Shown: piece after piece, positions 23,088 to 31,451 of the stretch | Numbering within the stretch: the first letter of the stretch is position 1 | How the letters are laid out: every line of letters begins with the position of its first letter | Translations under genes and position numbers: made by a program | DNA from: Alistipes putredinis DSM 17216 | GTDB taxonomy: Bacteria; Bacteroidota; Bacteroidia; Bacteroidales; Rikenellaceae | Assembly (NCBI RefSeq): GCF_000154465.1 | Contig: NZ_DS499577.1 | Span: 122,013 to 186,012, forward strand | Direction of reading: 5' to 3' | Length of the DNA: 64,000 bases | Notes under the pieces: generated by a model | Told to the model about the DNA's origin: nothing | What the model saw: only the letters and a program-made list of their open reading frames with translations | The model's database searches: none

Positions 23088-23648
23088 TTATTTGCTTGAT
23101 ACACTCATTATCGAAGCGGCATCCGTAACCTCAGATGCATCGAACCAATATTCAGACGATACATCCGTATTGTCGGGCTCCAGTGCTGTTGCGACGACAC
23201 TGATAGCAACGGCATCGTCTGTTTCGGCATTTCGCGCCACGATGGAAGCCTTTGGGAAGACGCAGTATTGGTCGTCTTCTGTAAGTGCAACCATGCACTT
23301 CTCGATATTAGTGACGCCACGTGCCCGCTTCCAGGTGGTTTCCGTTCCTGTGCCACCCATGAATGCCGCCTTCGTTTTGTAGTCGTATTGGCCGATGGCG
23401 AAGTTCATGGTGACTTCACCCATCTCTTTTGACTGACGATATACGCCGTCGGTGAGCTGATTTTTGTATTGTGTTGTGGAGGACTCGGCTTCATCGAGGC
23501 TCCACGTGTCCTGATGGACATTCGGCACCTTCTTGGTGGTAGGGTCTTTGAGGATGGTTCCCAACAGCGTTCCTGTCAGATCGCCCGTGACTTTCGCGGG
23601 GTCTGCATACCAGATGTTTTTGATGCCTACGGCTGTAATAGTTGCCAT
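23088..23648 (-). CDS. Major tail (tube) protein
   Basis: A 186-residue, strand-rich protein starting MATITAVGIKNIWYADPAKV with KEMGEVTMNFAIGQYDYKT in the middle. Length, fold type and position between the tail terminator and chaperones fit the tube subunit. It should stack as hexamers around the tape measure. Confidence 0.8.
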   Translation of the reverse strand: MATITAVGIKNIWYADPAKVTGDLTGTLLGTILKDPTTKKVPNVHQDTWSLDEAESSTTQYKNQLTDGVYRQSKEMGEVTMNFAIGQYDYKTKAAFMGGTGTETTWKRARGVTNIEKCMVALTEDDQYCVFPKASIVARNAETDDAVAISVVATALEPDNTDVSSEYWFDASEVTDAASIMSVSSK

Positions 23649-23652
23649 ATTT

Positions 23653-24054
23653 TTAATCTTTTTTTACGTTTAACACTCTGAACAGAACCCGGACATAGAC
23701 ATAGTGGCACCCGAGGTCTTTATCCTCTTCACAACCTATATTTTCGTATCGGTAGTGATATGCCGTATTATCATATTGCCCATAGGTCCATGATTTGAAT
23801 TTTGATTTTGCAGCCCGTTCGAGTTCTTTAAGCCGGTTTCGATTTGCAATTCCCTTGATGTCCGGGATACATAGATTCACCGAGATGTAACAGGATTCCC
23901 AGTAAGTCGCCGGAGATTGTTCCGATGGCGTTACAACTACGATTCGCTCGTTTTTTATTCTGCCTTCCGGAACATCCCAGGTAGGAAATGTTTTAATCCC
24001 GAAATCAGTGCAATCACGAATCAAAATGTCCTGTGCATCGTTGGTGGTTATCAT
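23653..24054 (-). CDS. Tail terminator / head-tail joining protein
   Basis: A 133-residue alpha/beta protein starting MITTNDAQDILIRDC. Small proteins directly upstream of the tube gene usually cap the tail tube and connect it to the head. YISVNLCIPDIKGIANRNRL in the middle resembles minor tail-terminator folds. Assigned mainly by position. Confidence 0.55.
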   Translation of the reverse strand: MITTNDAQDILIRDCTDFGIKTFPTWDVPEGRIKNERIVVVTPSEQSPATYWESCYISVNLCIPDIKGIANRNRLKELERAAKSKFKSWTYGQYDNTAYHYRYENIGCEEDKDLGCHYVYVRVLFRVLNVKKD

Positions 24055-24066
24055 TGTGCAATCCTT

Positions 24067-24405
24067 TTATAGCCATATTTTCGTGTATTCATACCTTTGT
24101 CCGCTTTTGTAGAAGCCTTGCACTGGGTACGACACCGAATCTTCTAACGTGGAACCGATAGGAGCACCGAGACGATGGTCGAATATATTTTTGCCGCATC
24201 TATCGAGGATGCGGACCTCCTCATTTTCTTCGAGGGGGAGTACATTCTGCGGCATAACTACCTCATAGGTATATTCGATCACTTTTCCGTTAGGCGATTC
24301 AATGAACCGGGCTTTGCCGTCGTAACGAGCATTACAGCGGCTCACCGTTTGCCATTCATCCGTGTTGTGATTCCAACGTTGAAGTATATAGGGAAATCGG
24401 ATCAT
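24067..24405 (-). CDS. Head closure-type connector protein
   Basis: A 112-residue strand-rich protein (WNHNTDEWQTVSRCNARYD near the start, VRILDRCGKNIFDHRLG later). Position between the connector-type helical protein and the tail terminator suggests a head-closure or stopper protein. Overlaps the upstream gene by four bases. Confidence 0.5.
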   Translation of the reverse strand: MIRFPYILQRWNHNTDEWQTVSRCNARYDGKARFIESPNGKVIEYTYEVVMPQNVLPLEENEEVRILDRCGKNIFDHRLGAPIGSTLEDSVSYPVQGFYKSGQRYEYTKIWL

Positions 24406-24716
24406 AAGAACTTTACGGTCGGTTGAAGATTGAATTCGTCGGCAATATCGGTTAGGCCGTTATCCTTTGCGAGAGCATGTATGCGGCGGCGTAATTCCTC
24501 TACATTATAGCCGATAGAATATCCGCCGTTGCCTTCGGACGCCAGAACGATAAGCTGCTTCAGGATGTCAATGGCGGCTTTCGCTACCGAAACCTTGTTG
24601 GCTGACGAATACTCTCCGTCTGCCGACAACCCTGCATCCATGCAGGCTACTGCAACCAGGTTGTCGTCCACATCATAAGGATAGAGCCGTGCCGATATTA
24701 CTTCCGAATTCTTCAT
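24402..24716 (-). CDS. Head-tail adaptor-type protein
   Basis: A 104-residue mainly helical protein (VSVAKAAIDILKQLIVLA, then NVEELRRRIHALAKDNGL) placed right after the capsid gene. Small helical proteins there normally bind the portal ring from below. Function inferred from fold impression and position. Confidence 0.55.
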   Translation of the reverse strand: MKNSEVISARLYPYDVDDNLVAVACMDAGLSADGEYSSANKVSVAKAAIDILKQLIVLASEGNGGYSIGYNVEELRRRIHALAKDNGLTDIADEFNLQPTVKFL

Positions 24717-24727
24717 TGACGATAAGT

Positions 24728-25840
24728 TTAAGCGTTACCTTCGTTCCACGAGGTATTCTCTGTGTTGATGTAGTACAGGGATTGCCGGTTGATGAGTGCC
24801 GGCATGATGTACGCTTCGGCCAGAGTAACTTCGAGCATTGGGTTCAGCTCCGAATAGCGCGTGATCTTCACGTTCTCGCGGTATGCTTGCAGTGCATCGG
24901 TGTCCGAAACCTGCGGGACGTCGCTCCACCAGGTCCAGCCGAGCTGCGGTGTCGGCGACAGCACGGCGACATTCTCCGCCCACGGCTTGTAGGTCGTCTG
25001 ACTGCCGTCGCGTGCCTCCCGCTTGACGTAGGAGTCGATCACGATGATCTGCGGATACCCTTTTGAACGCATGTAGGTATTCACGAGGTCGATTGTGAGC
25101 GTGTCGCTGCTTGCCAGGCCCGTCGCAGTGAGGACGACAGGCGAAACCCGTTTGACGGTCTTTTCGCTCATCAGCAGTTTGTCGAAAGCCGCTTGTTCCA
25201 TGATAGCGTACATGGGACGGCTGAATCCTTCTTTCTGGATGGCTTTCTGCCCGGCGATGATGTCACCGAGCGGATCGCTGTCAGACGATGCGCTCCACTT
25301 GTTTTTCACGCCGGTTTTGTGTGCCGAAGGGATGTTGAAGTTTAGCGCGTTCTGCGTCACCACGTCGTTGTTGTTCTCGGTTTTCAGCACGATGGCAGAT
25401 TTCGATCCGACTTGAAGGTCCAGGTCTTCGGCGAGATAGTTCACACCTTCGTAGCAGAATTGTACGTCTTCATAGACCATATCTACGAGTTGCAGTGCTA
25501 CATTGGGGTTGCCGCTTGACTGCGCATAGCTGCGGAGGATTTGATACTCTTTGATCTGTTTCTCGTCTTTTTGGCGAGAAATTGCGACTTTCGCAACTTG
25601 TCCGCTCCAAGTGCCGATGGTTTTGCGTGTTTTTTGCGGCGCCTTCGCGTTGAACGCGATCACGTCTGCACTCACGGGGATTCCGTCGTTCCCTTCAAGA
25701 GACTTGATGTCGAGTGTCGGGGTGTAACGCAGGGGAAACAGCGTCGGCCATGCCAGACCGGACCCCGGCATGTACGAGTTCAATTCGGCCTGCATATCGA
25801 CCTGCGAAAGGTCGAAAAGGGGTTTTCTCATGTCTGCCAT
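24728..25840 (-). CDS. Major capsid protein (phage capsid E family type)
   Basis: A 370-residue protein with the C-terminal signature I associate with the capsid protein E family: GWTWWSDVPQVSD, then ELNPMLEVTLAEAYIMPALI and RQSLYYINTE. The fold should be HK97-like. Length is normal for the family. It follows the head fibre gene by two bases and the scaffold gene, so assembly genes are adjacent. Confidence 0.88.
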   Translation of the reverse strand: MADMRKPLFDLSQVDMQAELNSYMPGSGLAWPTLFPLRYTPTLDIKSLEGNDGIPVSADVIAFNAKAPQKTRKTIGTWSGQVAKVAISRQKDEKQIKEYQILRSYAQSSGNPNVALQLVDMVYEDVQFCYEGVNYLAEDLDLQVGSKSAIVLKTENNNDVVTQNALNFNIPSAHKTGVKNKWSASSDSDPLGDIIAGQKAIQKEGFSRPMYAIMEQAAFDKLLMSEKTVKRVSPVVLTATGLASSDTLTIDLVNTYMRSKGYPQIIVIDSYVKREARDGSQTTYKPWAENVAVLSPTPQLGWTWWSDVPQVSDTDALQAYRENVKITRYSELNPMLEVTLAEAYIMPALINRQSLYYINTENTSWNEGNA

Positions 25841-25842
25841 AG

Positions 25843-26406
25843 TTAAACGAGATTAATGGATTTGAGATTTGCGAGAATTTCGGGAGCGATATTGGTCGTC
25901 ACGGCACGGACACTTGCTCCATTAACAAGACGTACGAAATTGTTTACCGTACCGCCTTCGAGCTTGTTCCCCGTCAGATAGGCTGGGGTGTAAATGGCTT
26001 CAGCACCCGACGCTTTCGCTGATTTTGCCTGGTAACCTTTTGCCCCGATAGCGACGGTTGTGCCGAATGCTGCGGTCGTTAGTACATCCTTCGATGCGTC
26101 TGAGCTGTTGATCGCAGTGATGGCGACAGCTTTTCCACCGAAAGCGATGAACTCACCTTGCTTGAAACCGGAGCCTTTGGCGATTTCGATGTTAGTGTCT
26201 TCAGCTCCGATGGCTTTCACGAGTGTTGCACCTTTAATCGGTTTGTAGATGTTACCGGTTGCCAGTCCCACAACGGAACCGGCCGGCAGATCTCCGTCGA
26301 GCTCGGTTACATCGACGGTACCGCCACCTTCTTTTTCGGAAAATACGACCTCGAACACCACCTTGTCGGGTTCGGGGGCATCATAGAATTTGTTTTGCCA
26401 ACTCAT
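25843..26406 (-). CDS. Head decoration / head fibre protein
   Basis: A 187-residue, Gly/Ala/Val-rich, strand-dominated protein (LPAGSVVGLATGNIY; later AAFGTTVAIGAKGY). It is encoded between scaffold and capsid, the usual place of decoration or head-fibre proteins in Bacteroidales siphoviruses. It should bind the outside of the capsid. Confidence 0.65.
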   Translation of the reverse strand: MSWQNKFYDAPEPDKVVFEVVFSEKEGGGTVDVTELDGDLPAGSVVGLATGNIYKPIKGATLVKAIGAEDTNIEIAKGSGFKQGEFIAFGGKAVAITAINSSDASKDVLTTAAFGTTVAIGAKGYQAKSAKASGAEAIYTPAYLTGNKLEGGTVNNFVRLVNGASVRAVTTNIAPEILANLKSINLV

Positions 26407-26418
26407 GTCGATTGTTTT

Positions 26419-27102
26419 TTAATTTAGACCTTTGATCGCCGAAGTTTTGTAATCCTCGGCAGCCTTCTTGCGATCCAGTCGGGCTGCCATTGCCGCAGAC
26501 ATTTTATCTCCACTTTCTCCGCCTCCGAAGAGAGGCGGTGTTACCCCGATTCCACTCTTGACGAACATTTTGGCCGCTTTCGAAAGAACCTGATCTACGT
26601 CGTCATTGTCGTCGATTTTGATGATGGAAAGCGTGTCATCGTCAAGTCCCAGCGCGTGGGCCTTTTCACGGATTGTCGCAGCTCGTTGTGCCTGCGTCTG
26701 CGCTGCTTCGAATCCCTCGATTTTCTCCGTATAGGGCTTCATGGTGTTTTGGATAAAAGATTTTATCCGTTCCTCAAATGCCTCGGGATCGAAAGTCTGG
26801 GAATTATTCTTGTTTCCGGGTTCGAGTTGCTGCTCTCCGCCCCCGGGCGCAGGGATTACGGACTTTCCGTCTTTGAGGTTATGCTTCTTCTCGTAGTTGC
26901 GTACTGCGGTCTGTGTGGCATCCCCTGCACGGTAGTCTCCGTAGCTTTGTAACACGTCTTGAAATCCAATCCCCTCTACGATGGCTGGTAATTGGGCTTC
27001 ATCCGTCATAGCCTCGGCCTTATTCGTTGCGATTCGGTCGAGGATTGCACTATCAACCCCAACAAATTTGGTTTTGAGTAGTGCGAGAAGTTTTTCTTTC
27101 AT
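26419..27102 (-). CDS. Capsid scaffolding protein
   Basis: A 227-residue protein. Residues 1-70 are helical, 75-110 are a flexible Gly/Pro/Asn-rich stretch (IPAPGGGEQQLEPGNKNN), and 110-227 are strongly charged helix. This layout and the place just before the decoration and capsid genes fit a scaffold that organises procapsid assembly. No protease motif was recognised. It is the first gene behind late promoter copy 2. Confidence 0.7.
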   Translation of the reverse strand: MKEKLLALLKTKFVGVDSAILDRIATNKAEAMTDEAQLPAIVEGIGFQDVLQSYGDYRAGDATQTAVRNYEKKHNLKDGKSVIPAPGGGEQQLEPGNKNNSQTFDPEAFEERIKSFIQNTMKPYTEKIEGFEAAQTQAQRAATIREKAHALGLDDDTLSIIKIDDNDDVDQVLSKAAKMFVKSGIGVTPPLFGGGESGDKMSAAMAARLDRKKAAEDYKTSAIKGLN

Positions 27103-27147
27103 GTTTTTTCGTTCTATATGGTTTCGAATAAATCATCATATTCGCAC

Positions 27148-27179
27148 AAAAAAGGTCTGTCAGCCGACGCCAACAGACC
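27148..27179 (-). terminator. Attenuator-type terminator in the head-operon leader
   Basis: On the minus strand GGTCTGT and ACAGACC pair (27154-27179) and are followed by TTTTTT (27148-27153). It lies between late promoter copy 2 and the scaffold start codon, so late expression of the head genes may need read-through. Confidence 0.75.
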
Positions 27180-27221
27180 CACTAACAATTACATGAAGGT
27201 TATATCGTTCTGCAACTGGTG

Positions 27222-27278
27222 GGCTGCGACTTCACAGCCTCTGCGACAAAAGTCAGTATGTTCGGCACATTATGCAAA
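27222..27278 (-). promoter_or_regulatory. Late promoter with 5' hairpin, copy 2
   Basis: TTTG (27275-27278), 20-base spacer with AATGTGCCGAA, GACTTTTG (27247-27254), seven bases, then the hairpin GGCTGTG-AAGT-CGCAGCC (27222-27239). It drives the scaffold-capsid-tail transcript. The stretch between it and the portal stop (27279-27383) shows only a weak GAGAAT/ATTCTC hairpin followed by TCTTTTTA on the minus strand, a possible end for the packaging transcript. Confidence 0.75.
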
Positions 27279-27383
27279 TTATTTTAAGGAAAAATTCGAT
27301 AAAAAGAGGAGAATAATTCTCGCCGATAATTGACTATTTTTCGGCTAAAGATTCTAAATTTTTCTTTTGATTATCTGGTATAT

Positions 27384-28799
27384 CTATATCCGATGACCTT
27401 TTTCCGATTTCAGCCGCTCTATCTCTATTTTTGGATCTTTGATACGTGGATTTTGGTAAATGGCGGTTTCTTGGCTCATTGTTCCGGTGTTAATGGATTT
27501 TTGGATAATGTCGAGCGTGTCTGAAACATTGTCCGGCATAGGTGTCGAGAACTGGTAGCCGATTTTGAGTGCTTCGAGCTGCCCGTTGAGCTTTAATTCA
27601 GGATAAAGTACACCGATGACAGCTTTTACCACATTAATTTCCCGATCAATCATTGCTCCGTAGTAGTCTTGGTAGTTTTTTGCCTTTAACATCGGAAAAA
27701 AGAACATATATTCCCAGCTTACACCGCTCGGAATTTTCATTTCCTTAATGACATCCGATGCTGGATTTACGGAACAGGTCATGCCATAAATGAATGAATC
27801 GAGTGTGTCGCATTCCCGTTTCCGATTTTCGGGAGCAGAATCGTATGTCAGATAATAGACTTTTCCATTGTTTTGTGTTTGGATGATTTGTGCCGGATCG
27901 TCGGGATTGAGGGAGCCATCCACAATGCCTTCCCCTACCACTTTGGGATTGGCAAAGTAATCGTTCATATCAGCGTCCCTGCACTGAATATCTTCCCGAC
28001 GTTCGATTAGTTTTTGAACATCTGCCCATTCTGGCTCCTGTCTGTAAAGTAAAACCGGGATTTTCCCGATAAAGTTCTTTTCCGGGAGGACTTCCCACCC
28101 GATTGCCTTTTGTGTACAACGAAAGATAGTTTCATCTGTATAAATGTCACAATGAATCTCGTCGTTTCCCTCGTCGTCTTGTATGGTGAATTGGCGGATA
28201 AATAGCATTAGCCGTCCGAAATCGTCGAATTTGTAGTATATGTCGTCCCCGAGCGATTTTGCGAGTATCTTTACCATTACCTGAATTTCGCCATTGGTTG
28301 ATAGGTAAAGATGATATAGTTTAGCACAAAGTGTTTCTGACCCGGCTTTCATTTTACACTCACGGATATTGGAATCAAAGCGGGTATCTTTTAATATTTG
28401 TAGAAAACGACTGTAGGCATCTTCTGCTTTGCTTTTTCGATTAAGTTCTCCATTGATACTGGTTTCTATTACATCTGAAATATCTGAGAACTGGATAGGA
28501 GAGCCGAACAGGAAAGCCGTGGCTTGTAGGTTAATGACTTTTTGGAATGGGATGGGTAATTTAGCTGTGATGATGTCCGGTTTGCCTTTTCGATGACGAT
28601 TCGGGCGTTTAGTCACTTCGTGTTTCGTAGGATCGTATTCTGCAAGAGCTTTGGTGATTTTATCGTTGCAGGTCGTCATTTTACTCAACAACCGGGAGAT
28701 GTCGCCGTTCTGTATGAGCTCGACGAACTTCTGTTTGCGCCCCAAAACCGCGTTGAATTGATTGGAGAGGGCTTGAGTGATTTGTTTGATCGTTGTCAT
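27384..28799 (-). CDS. Portal protein
   Basis: A 471-residue protein of the SPP1 gp6-like type: PIPFQKVINLQATAFLFGSP near residue 85, IRQFTIQDDEGNDEIHCDIY in the middle, and PASDVIKEMKIPSGVSWEYM near residue 340. It forms the dodecameric ring at the packaging vertex. It starts three bases after the large terminase stop, giving the normal TerS-TerL-portal order. Confidence 0.88.
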   Translation of the reverse strand: MTTIKQITQALSNQFNAVLGRKQKFVELIQNGDISRLLSKMTTCNDKITKALAEYDPTKHEVTKRPNRHRKGKPDIITAKLPIPFQKVINLQATAFLFGSPIQFSDISDVIETSINGELNRKSKAEDAYSRFLQILKDTRFDSNIRECKMKAGSETLCAKLYHLYLSTNGEIQVMVKILAKSLGDDIYYKFDDFGRLMLFIRQFTIQDDEGNDEIHCDIYTDETIFRCTQKAIGWEVLPEKNFIGKIPVLLYRQEPEWADVQKLIERREDIQCRDADMNDYFANPKVVGEGIVDGSLNPDDPAQIIQTQNNGKVYYLTYDSAPENRKRECDTLDSFIYGMTCSVNPASDVIKEMKIPSGVSWEYMFFFPMLKAKNYQDYYGAMIDREINVVKAVIGVLYPELKLNGQLEALKIGYQFSTPMPDNVSDTLDIIQKSINTGTMSQETAIYQNPRIKDPKIEIERLKSEKGHRI

Positions 28800-28802
28800 A
28801 TT

Positions 28803-30221
28803 TTATAGTCCTAAATCTTCTTTTGAAAGCGGAATTATTTGTTTGTAGTCGAACCATACCCGCATCAGTAGCGCATCCCTCCAGTCGGGAGAGCGTCCGA
28901 TGTCCTGTTTGATTTCGTCTTTGGGTTTCAGGAACAGTTTGCGATCGTTGTCCACATTCCAGGTCTGGAGTTGTTCTAATTCTTCGGTAATCTCGTCTTT
29001 TTGACCATCCGACAGTTCGCAGTCGAAGGATATAGCAAAAGAGTTGATCTTATTGGCCAGCTTGTATCCGCATTGCGTCTGGAGGTTCGAGAAATTTTCT
29101 CCGTTGAGACATTGCGAGTTATTGACGAATCCGCTAATCCGGCACATATCGACCACTCCGCCGCCCACTCCGTCTTCGTCAGCGATGATCCGATAGCGGG
29201 GGATGCGGTGTTTGGCGGCCAATGATTCGATGCAGGCGGCTATTTCCGTAGTGGCGCTTCGGTCGAACGACACCTGTTCGATGATCGCCCAGCCATCCCA
29301 TACGAGGATTCGCGCCCGGTCGGAACCAAAGCGGGCAATATCCGCCGTGATGTATTTGATGCCGGTACGGGTGTGAATTTTAGGATAGAATATCTCACGA
29401 ATATTATCATAGGAACATAGGGCATTTGGATTGTCGTCATAGTCCCAGTTTCCCTTCAGCAATCGCTCCTTTTTGACCTTATCGGTGGTAGATTTCAATG
29501 CTTCTATATAATCCTTTTCAATGAATGGATTGTCTTGTACAAGTGCGGCAAGGTATATTTGGTGGCCCGGGAGCGTCCCAGCTTTCGCTGGTTTGTAGAA
29601 TGTTGAGTGCATCCAGTTCTTTTTCGGATTACAAGAAATGAACAGTTTGCGTAGGATTCCGTATTTGTCGTTCAAATGACGCCCGATGCGGGTTTTGAGT
29701 GTGTCGTAAGCTCCAAAGTTTACTTCGCCTCCTTCCTCAATCCATCCTCCGGTGTATTCCACTGAACCATAGCGCTCATAGAGCGGATCGGAAGGGAGAT
29801 AACGCAGATCGAGCAGGTCAATCCTGCTGTTATTGGCAAATTGAATGTAGTGGTCTTGTCCGTTATATTTGAAATCTTTGTCGCGCTTTATACCGTATTG
29901 GGTACACACCTTGAAGAAGGTGATAAGCGTAGATTCTCGAAGGCGCTTTAACTCTTCGCGCCCGATAAACCATTTTGTCCCTGGATAGCATAGTGACATA
30001 AAGACTAACCAAGTACAACCTGTCCACGATTTTGCGCCTCCGGCGGCTCCGCCGTATAGAAATTCCGTATGGGTTTTATCGGTAAGGATGCACAGCGCTT
30101 CTTCCTGTTTGACATGATGCCCTCGTTCCGACAAGGTAATAAAGTCGAAAATTCCCCTACGGAACATTTCGCATTCGATTTTAACTTGGTCTGCGATAAG
30201 TTTATTTATCGGATTTACCAT
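28803..30221 (-). CDS. Terminase large subunit
   Basis: A 472-residue packaging motor. Walker A-type loop: LYGGAAGGAKSWTG near residue 56. An acidic Walker B-like stretch is TGGWIEEGGEVNF near 150. The C-terminal nuclease has the acidic residues of TADIARFGSDRARI near 295 and DEDGVGGGVVDM near 350. The subunit pumps DNA into the procapsid and cuts it. The start overlaps the small subunit gene by 20 bases. Confidence 0.93.
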   Translation of the reverse strand: MVNPINKLIADQVKIECEMFRRGIFDFITLSERGHHVKQEEALCILTDKTHTEFLYGGAAGGAKSWTGCTWLVFMSLCYPGTKWFIGREELKRLRESTLITFFKVCTQYGIKRDKDFKYNGQDHYIQFANNSRIDLLDLRYLPSDPLYERYGSVEYTGGWIEEGGEVNFGAYDTLKTRIGRHLNDKYGILRKLFISCNPKKNWMHSTFYKPAKAGTLPGHQIYLAALVQDNPFIEKDYIEALKSTTDKVKKERLLKGNWDYDDNPNALCSYDNIREIFYPKIHTRTGIKYITADIARFGSDRARILVWDGWAIIEQVSFDRSATTEIAACIESLAAKHRIPRYRIIADEDGVGGGVVDMCRISGFVNNSQCLNGENFSNLQTQCGYKLANKINSFAISFDCELSDGQKDEITEELEQLQTWNVDNDRKLFLKPKDEIKQDIGRSPDWRDALLMRVWFDYKQIIPLSKEDLGL

Positions 30222-30828
30222 TGGTTGCTTTATGGATTAGGGCGTGCGCTGCGAGTAGGTCGGCATTGGATAATCCGGAGTAGTCCATAGTGGTATTGAT
30301 CTCAATGGAATTGCCGTCTTTCCCTGTATGTTCTGTTTTATCCGGTGCATTATATCCGAGCATGCGATTGATGGTTTCGATGGCTTTGCTCTTGTCCATC
30401 AATTCTACGACGGGACATCCCGATCGGTCGATTTTTATGGATTGGATCAAACGTCGCTTCTCGGGAGGAAGTGATTTCAGGTCTTGAAATGTAATGGACG
30501 AAACTTGCCGGATACCGAACTCGGTATTTTCTTCAACCATATCGGCATTGACGAAATCAAGTATGTCAGCATTGATAATCGAGAGATTGAGCCGGACGAT
30601 TTCCTCTTTGGTAATTAGTTCTTTCTTCGATAATTGAGTTTGAAGTTCTTTCACCCTTGCCGCAACCTTGACGTCTGCAAGAAGTGACGACGCTTTTTCC
30701 CAGATAGATTTGTCTGTCATTCGGGAACAGTCGTATGCAAAGCGATACGCCTCGGAAGCGTTACCGTATTCGAGGTACTTGTTGCAAAACTTCTCCTGTT
30801 TGATCGTCAGCTTTTTTGCATTTGCCAT
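30202..30828 (-). CDS. Terminase small subunit
   Basis: A 208-residue protein. The N-terminus (KLTIKQEKFCNKYLEYGNAS, then EAYRFAYDCSRMTDKSIWEK) is the helix-turn-helix of the terminase_2 type that recognises the packaging site. It is the first gene of the leftward late block, 23 bases after the hairpin of late promoter copy 3. Confidence 0.9.
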   Translation of the reverse strand: MANAKKLTIKQEKFCNKYLEYGNASEAYRFAYDCSRMTDKSIWEKASSLLADVKVAARVKELQTQLSKKELITKEEIVRLNLSIINADILDFVNADMVEENTEFGIRQVSSITFQDLKSLPPEKRRLIQSIKIDRSGCPVVELMDKSKAIETINRMLGYNAPDKTEHTGKDGNSIEINTTMDYSGLSNADLLAAHALIHKATNGKSDK

Positions 30829-30850
30829 GTTATTTCGTCTGGATCTGCTT

Positions 30851-30906
30851 CCTATATCTTCATAGGTTCAGAGGCAAAGGTGCGATGCTTCGGCACATTG
30901 TGCAAG
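30851..30906 (-). promoter_or_regulatory. Late promoter with 5' hairpin, copy 3
   Basis: CTTG (30903-30906), 20-base spacer with AATGTGCCGAA, CACCTTTG (30875-30882), eight bases, then the hairpin CCTATG-AAGA-TATAGG (30851-30866), with one G-T pair. It starts the packaging transcript. Confidence 0.75.
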
Positions 30907-31290
30907 GGCTGGGGAGAAAAATAATGATAGATTTTTACATTAATTGATTTATACGGTCACTTGACTTCAGATCGCTTGATCAATAAATTTAATTTACGGC
31001 ATAGATGTAAGGACCTGTCAAGACTTTGGATTGGTAGATATGATGATATGCGAAGTGCGTAAAACTCTGCAACCAAATTTTACAATCGTGCTTTTCGCGC
31101 CGTGTCAATACGGAGTTTATAACAATGCTGGAGTAAATTTTTTATATCTTTGAGACAACGAAATATCTTCCTATATCATAAATTCATAATGTGTTTTGTG
31201 AATGTTTTACGTTGAAATTTGCATTTTGTGTAATGTAATTATAAATGCCTATTAATTAAAGTATTATATTGATGTAATTGTATGTGGCTA
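30907..31290. other. AT-rich prophage end without a gene
   Basis: No convincing frame. A -7-type box TATCTTTG (plus, 31145-31152) has no clear partner. Two similar sequences, ATGTAATTATAA near 31233 and ATGTAATTGTAT near 31273, could be integrase arm sites, but this is weak. Confidence 0.5.
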
Positions 31291-31340
31291 TTTGCATGGC
31301 ATGCAAGAGGTCACGAGTTCGAGCCTCGTATTCTCCACCA
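31291..31340 (+). other. attR: 3' part of tRNA-Ala(GGC)
   Basis: The sequence gives a complete anticodon arm (TTTGC-ATGGCAT-GCAAG, anticodon GGC), a T arm (ACGAG-TTCGAGC-CTCGT) and the 3' acceptor strand ATTCTCC-ACCA. U at position 70 and A at 73 agree with tRNA-Ala identity. The D arm and 5' acceptor strand are absent; upstream is AT-rich phage sequence. This is the fragment left when a phage integrates into a tRNA 3' end. The intact gene should be at attL. Confidence 0.88.
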
Positions 31341-31382
31341 AACAAGAAACAGCCGCATGATTTCATGCGGCTGTTTCTTGTT
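31341..31382 (+). terminator. Original terminator of the tRNA-Ala gene
   Basis: A 20-bp perfect stem (AACAAGAAACAGCCGCATGA with its complement) around a TT loop, starting at the base after CCA. The T-rich end of the stem acts as the T run. Confidence 0.85.
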
Positions 31383-31451
31383 TGATAGTATGTCTTTTAT
31401 GGGCGGAGTTCGGACGCTTCCGTCGGAAGTTTTCCCGGCTGATCCCGAGGG

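Larger units (their letters stand above)
1..31340. mobile_element. Prophage (siphovirus type), right part, ending at attR in a tRNA-Ala 3' fragment
   Basis: A complete late module is present in order on the minus strand: terminase, portal, scaffold, head fibre, capsid, connectors, tail tube, chaperones, tape measure, distal tail, tail tip, holin and endolysin. The right boundary is a duplicated 3' part of a tRNA-Ala gene at 31291-31340. The tRNA lacks its 5' half here, so the reconstituted copy and the integrase should be left of base 1. Small early genes run rightward at the left edge. Base composition is visibly AT-richer than the flanking chromosome. No disrupted structural gene was seen, so the late module may be functional. 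Confidence 0.93.
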
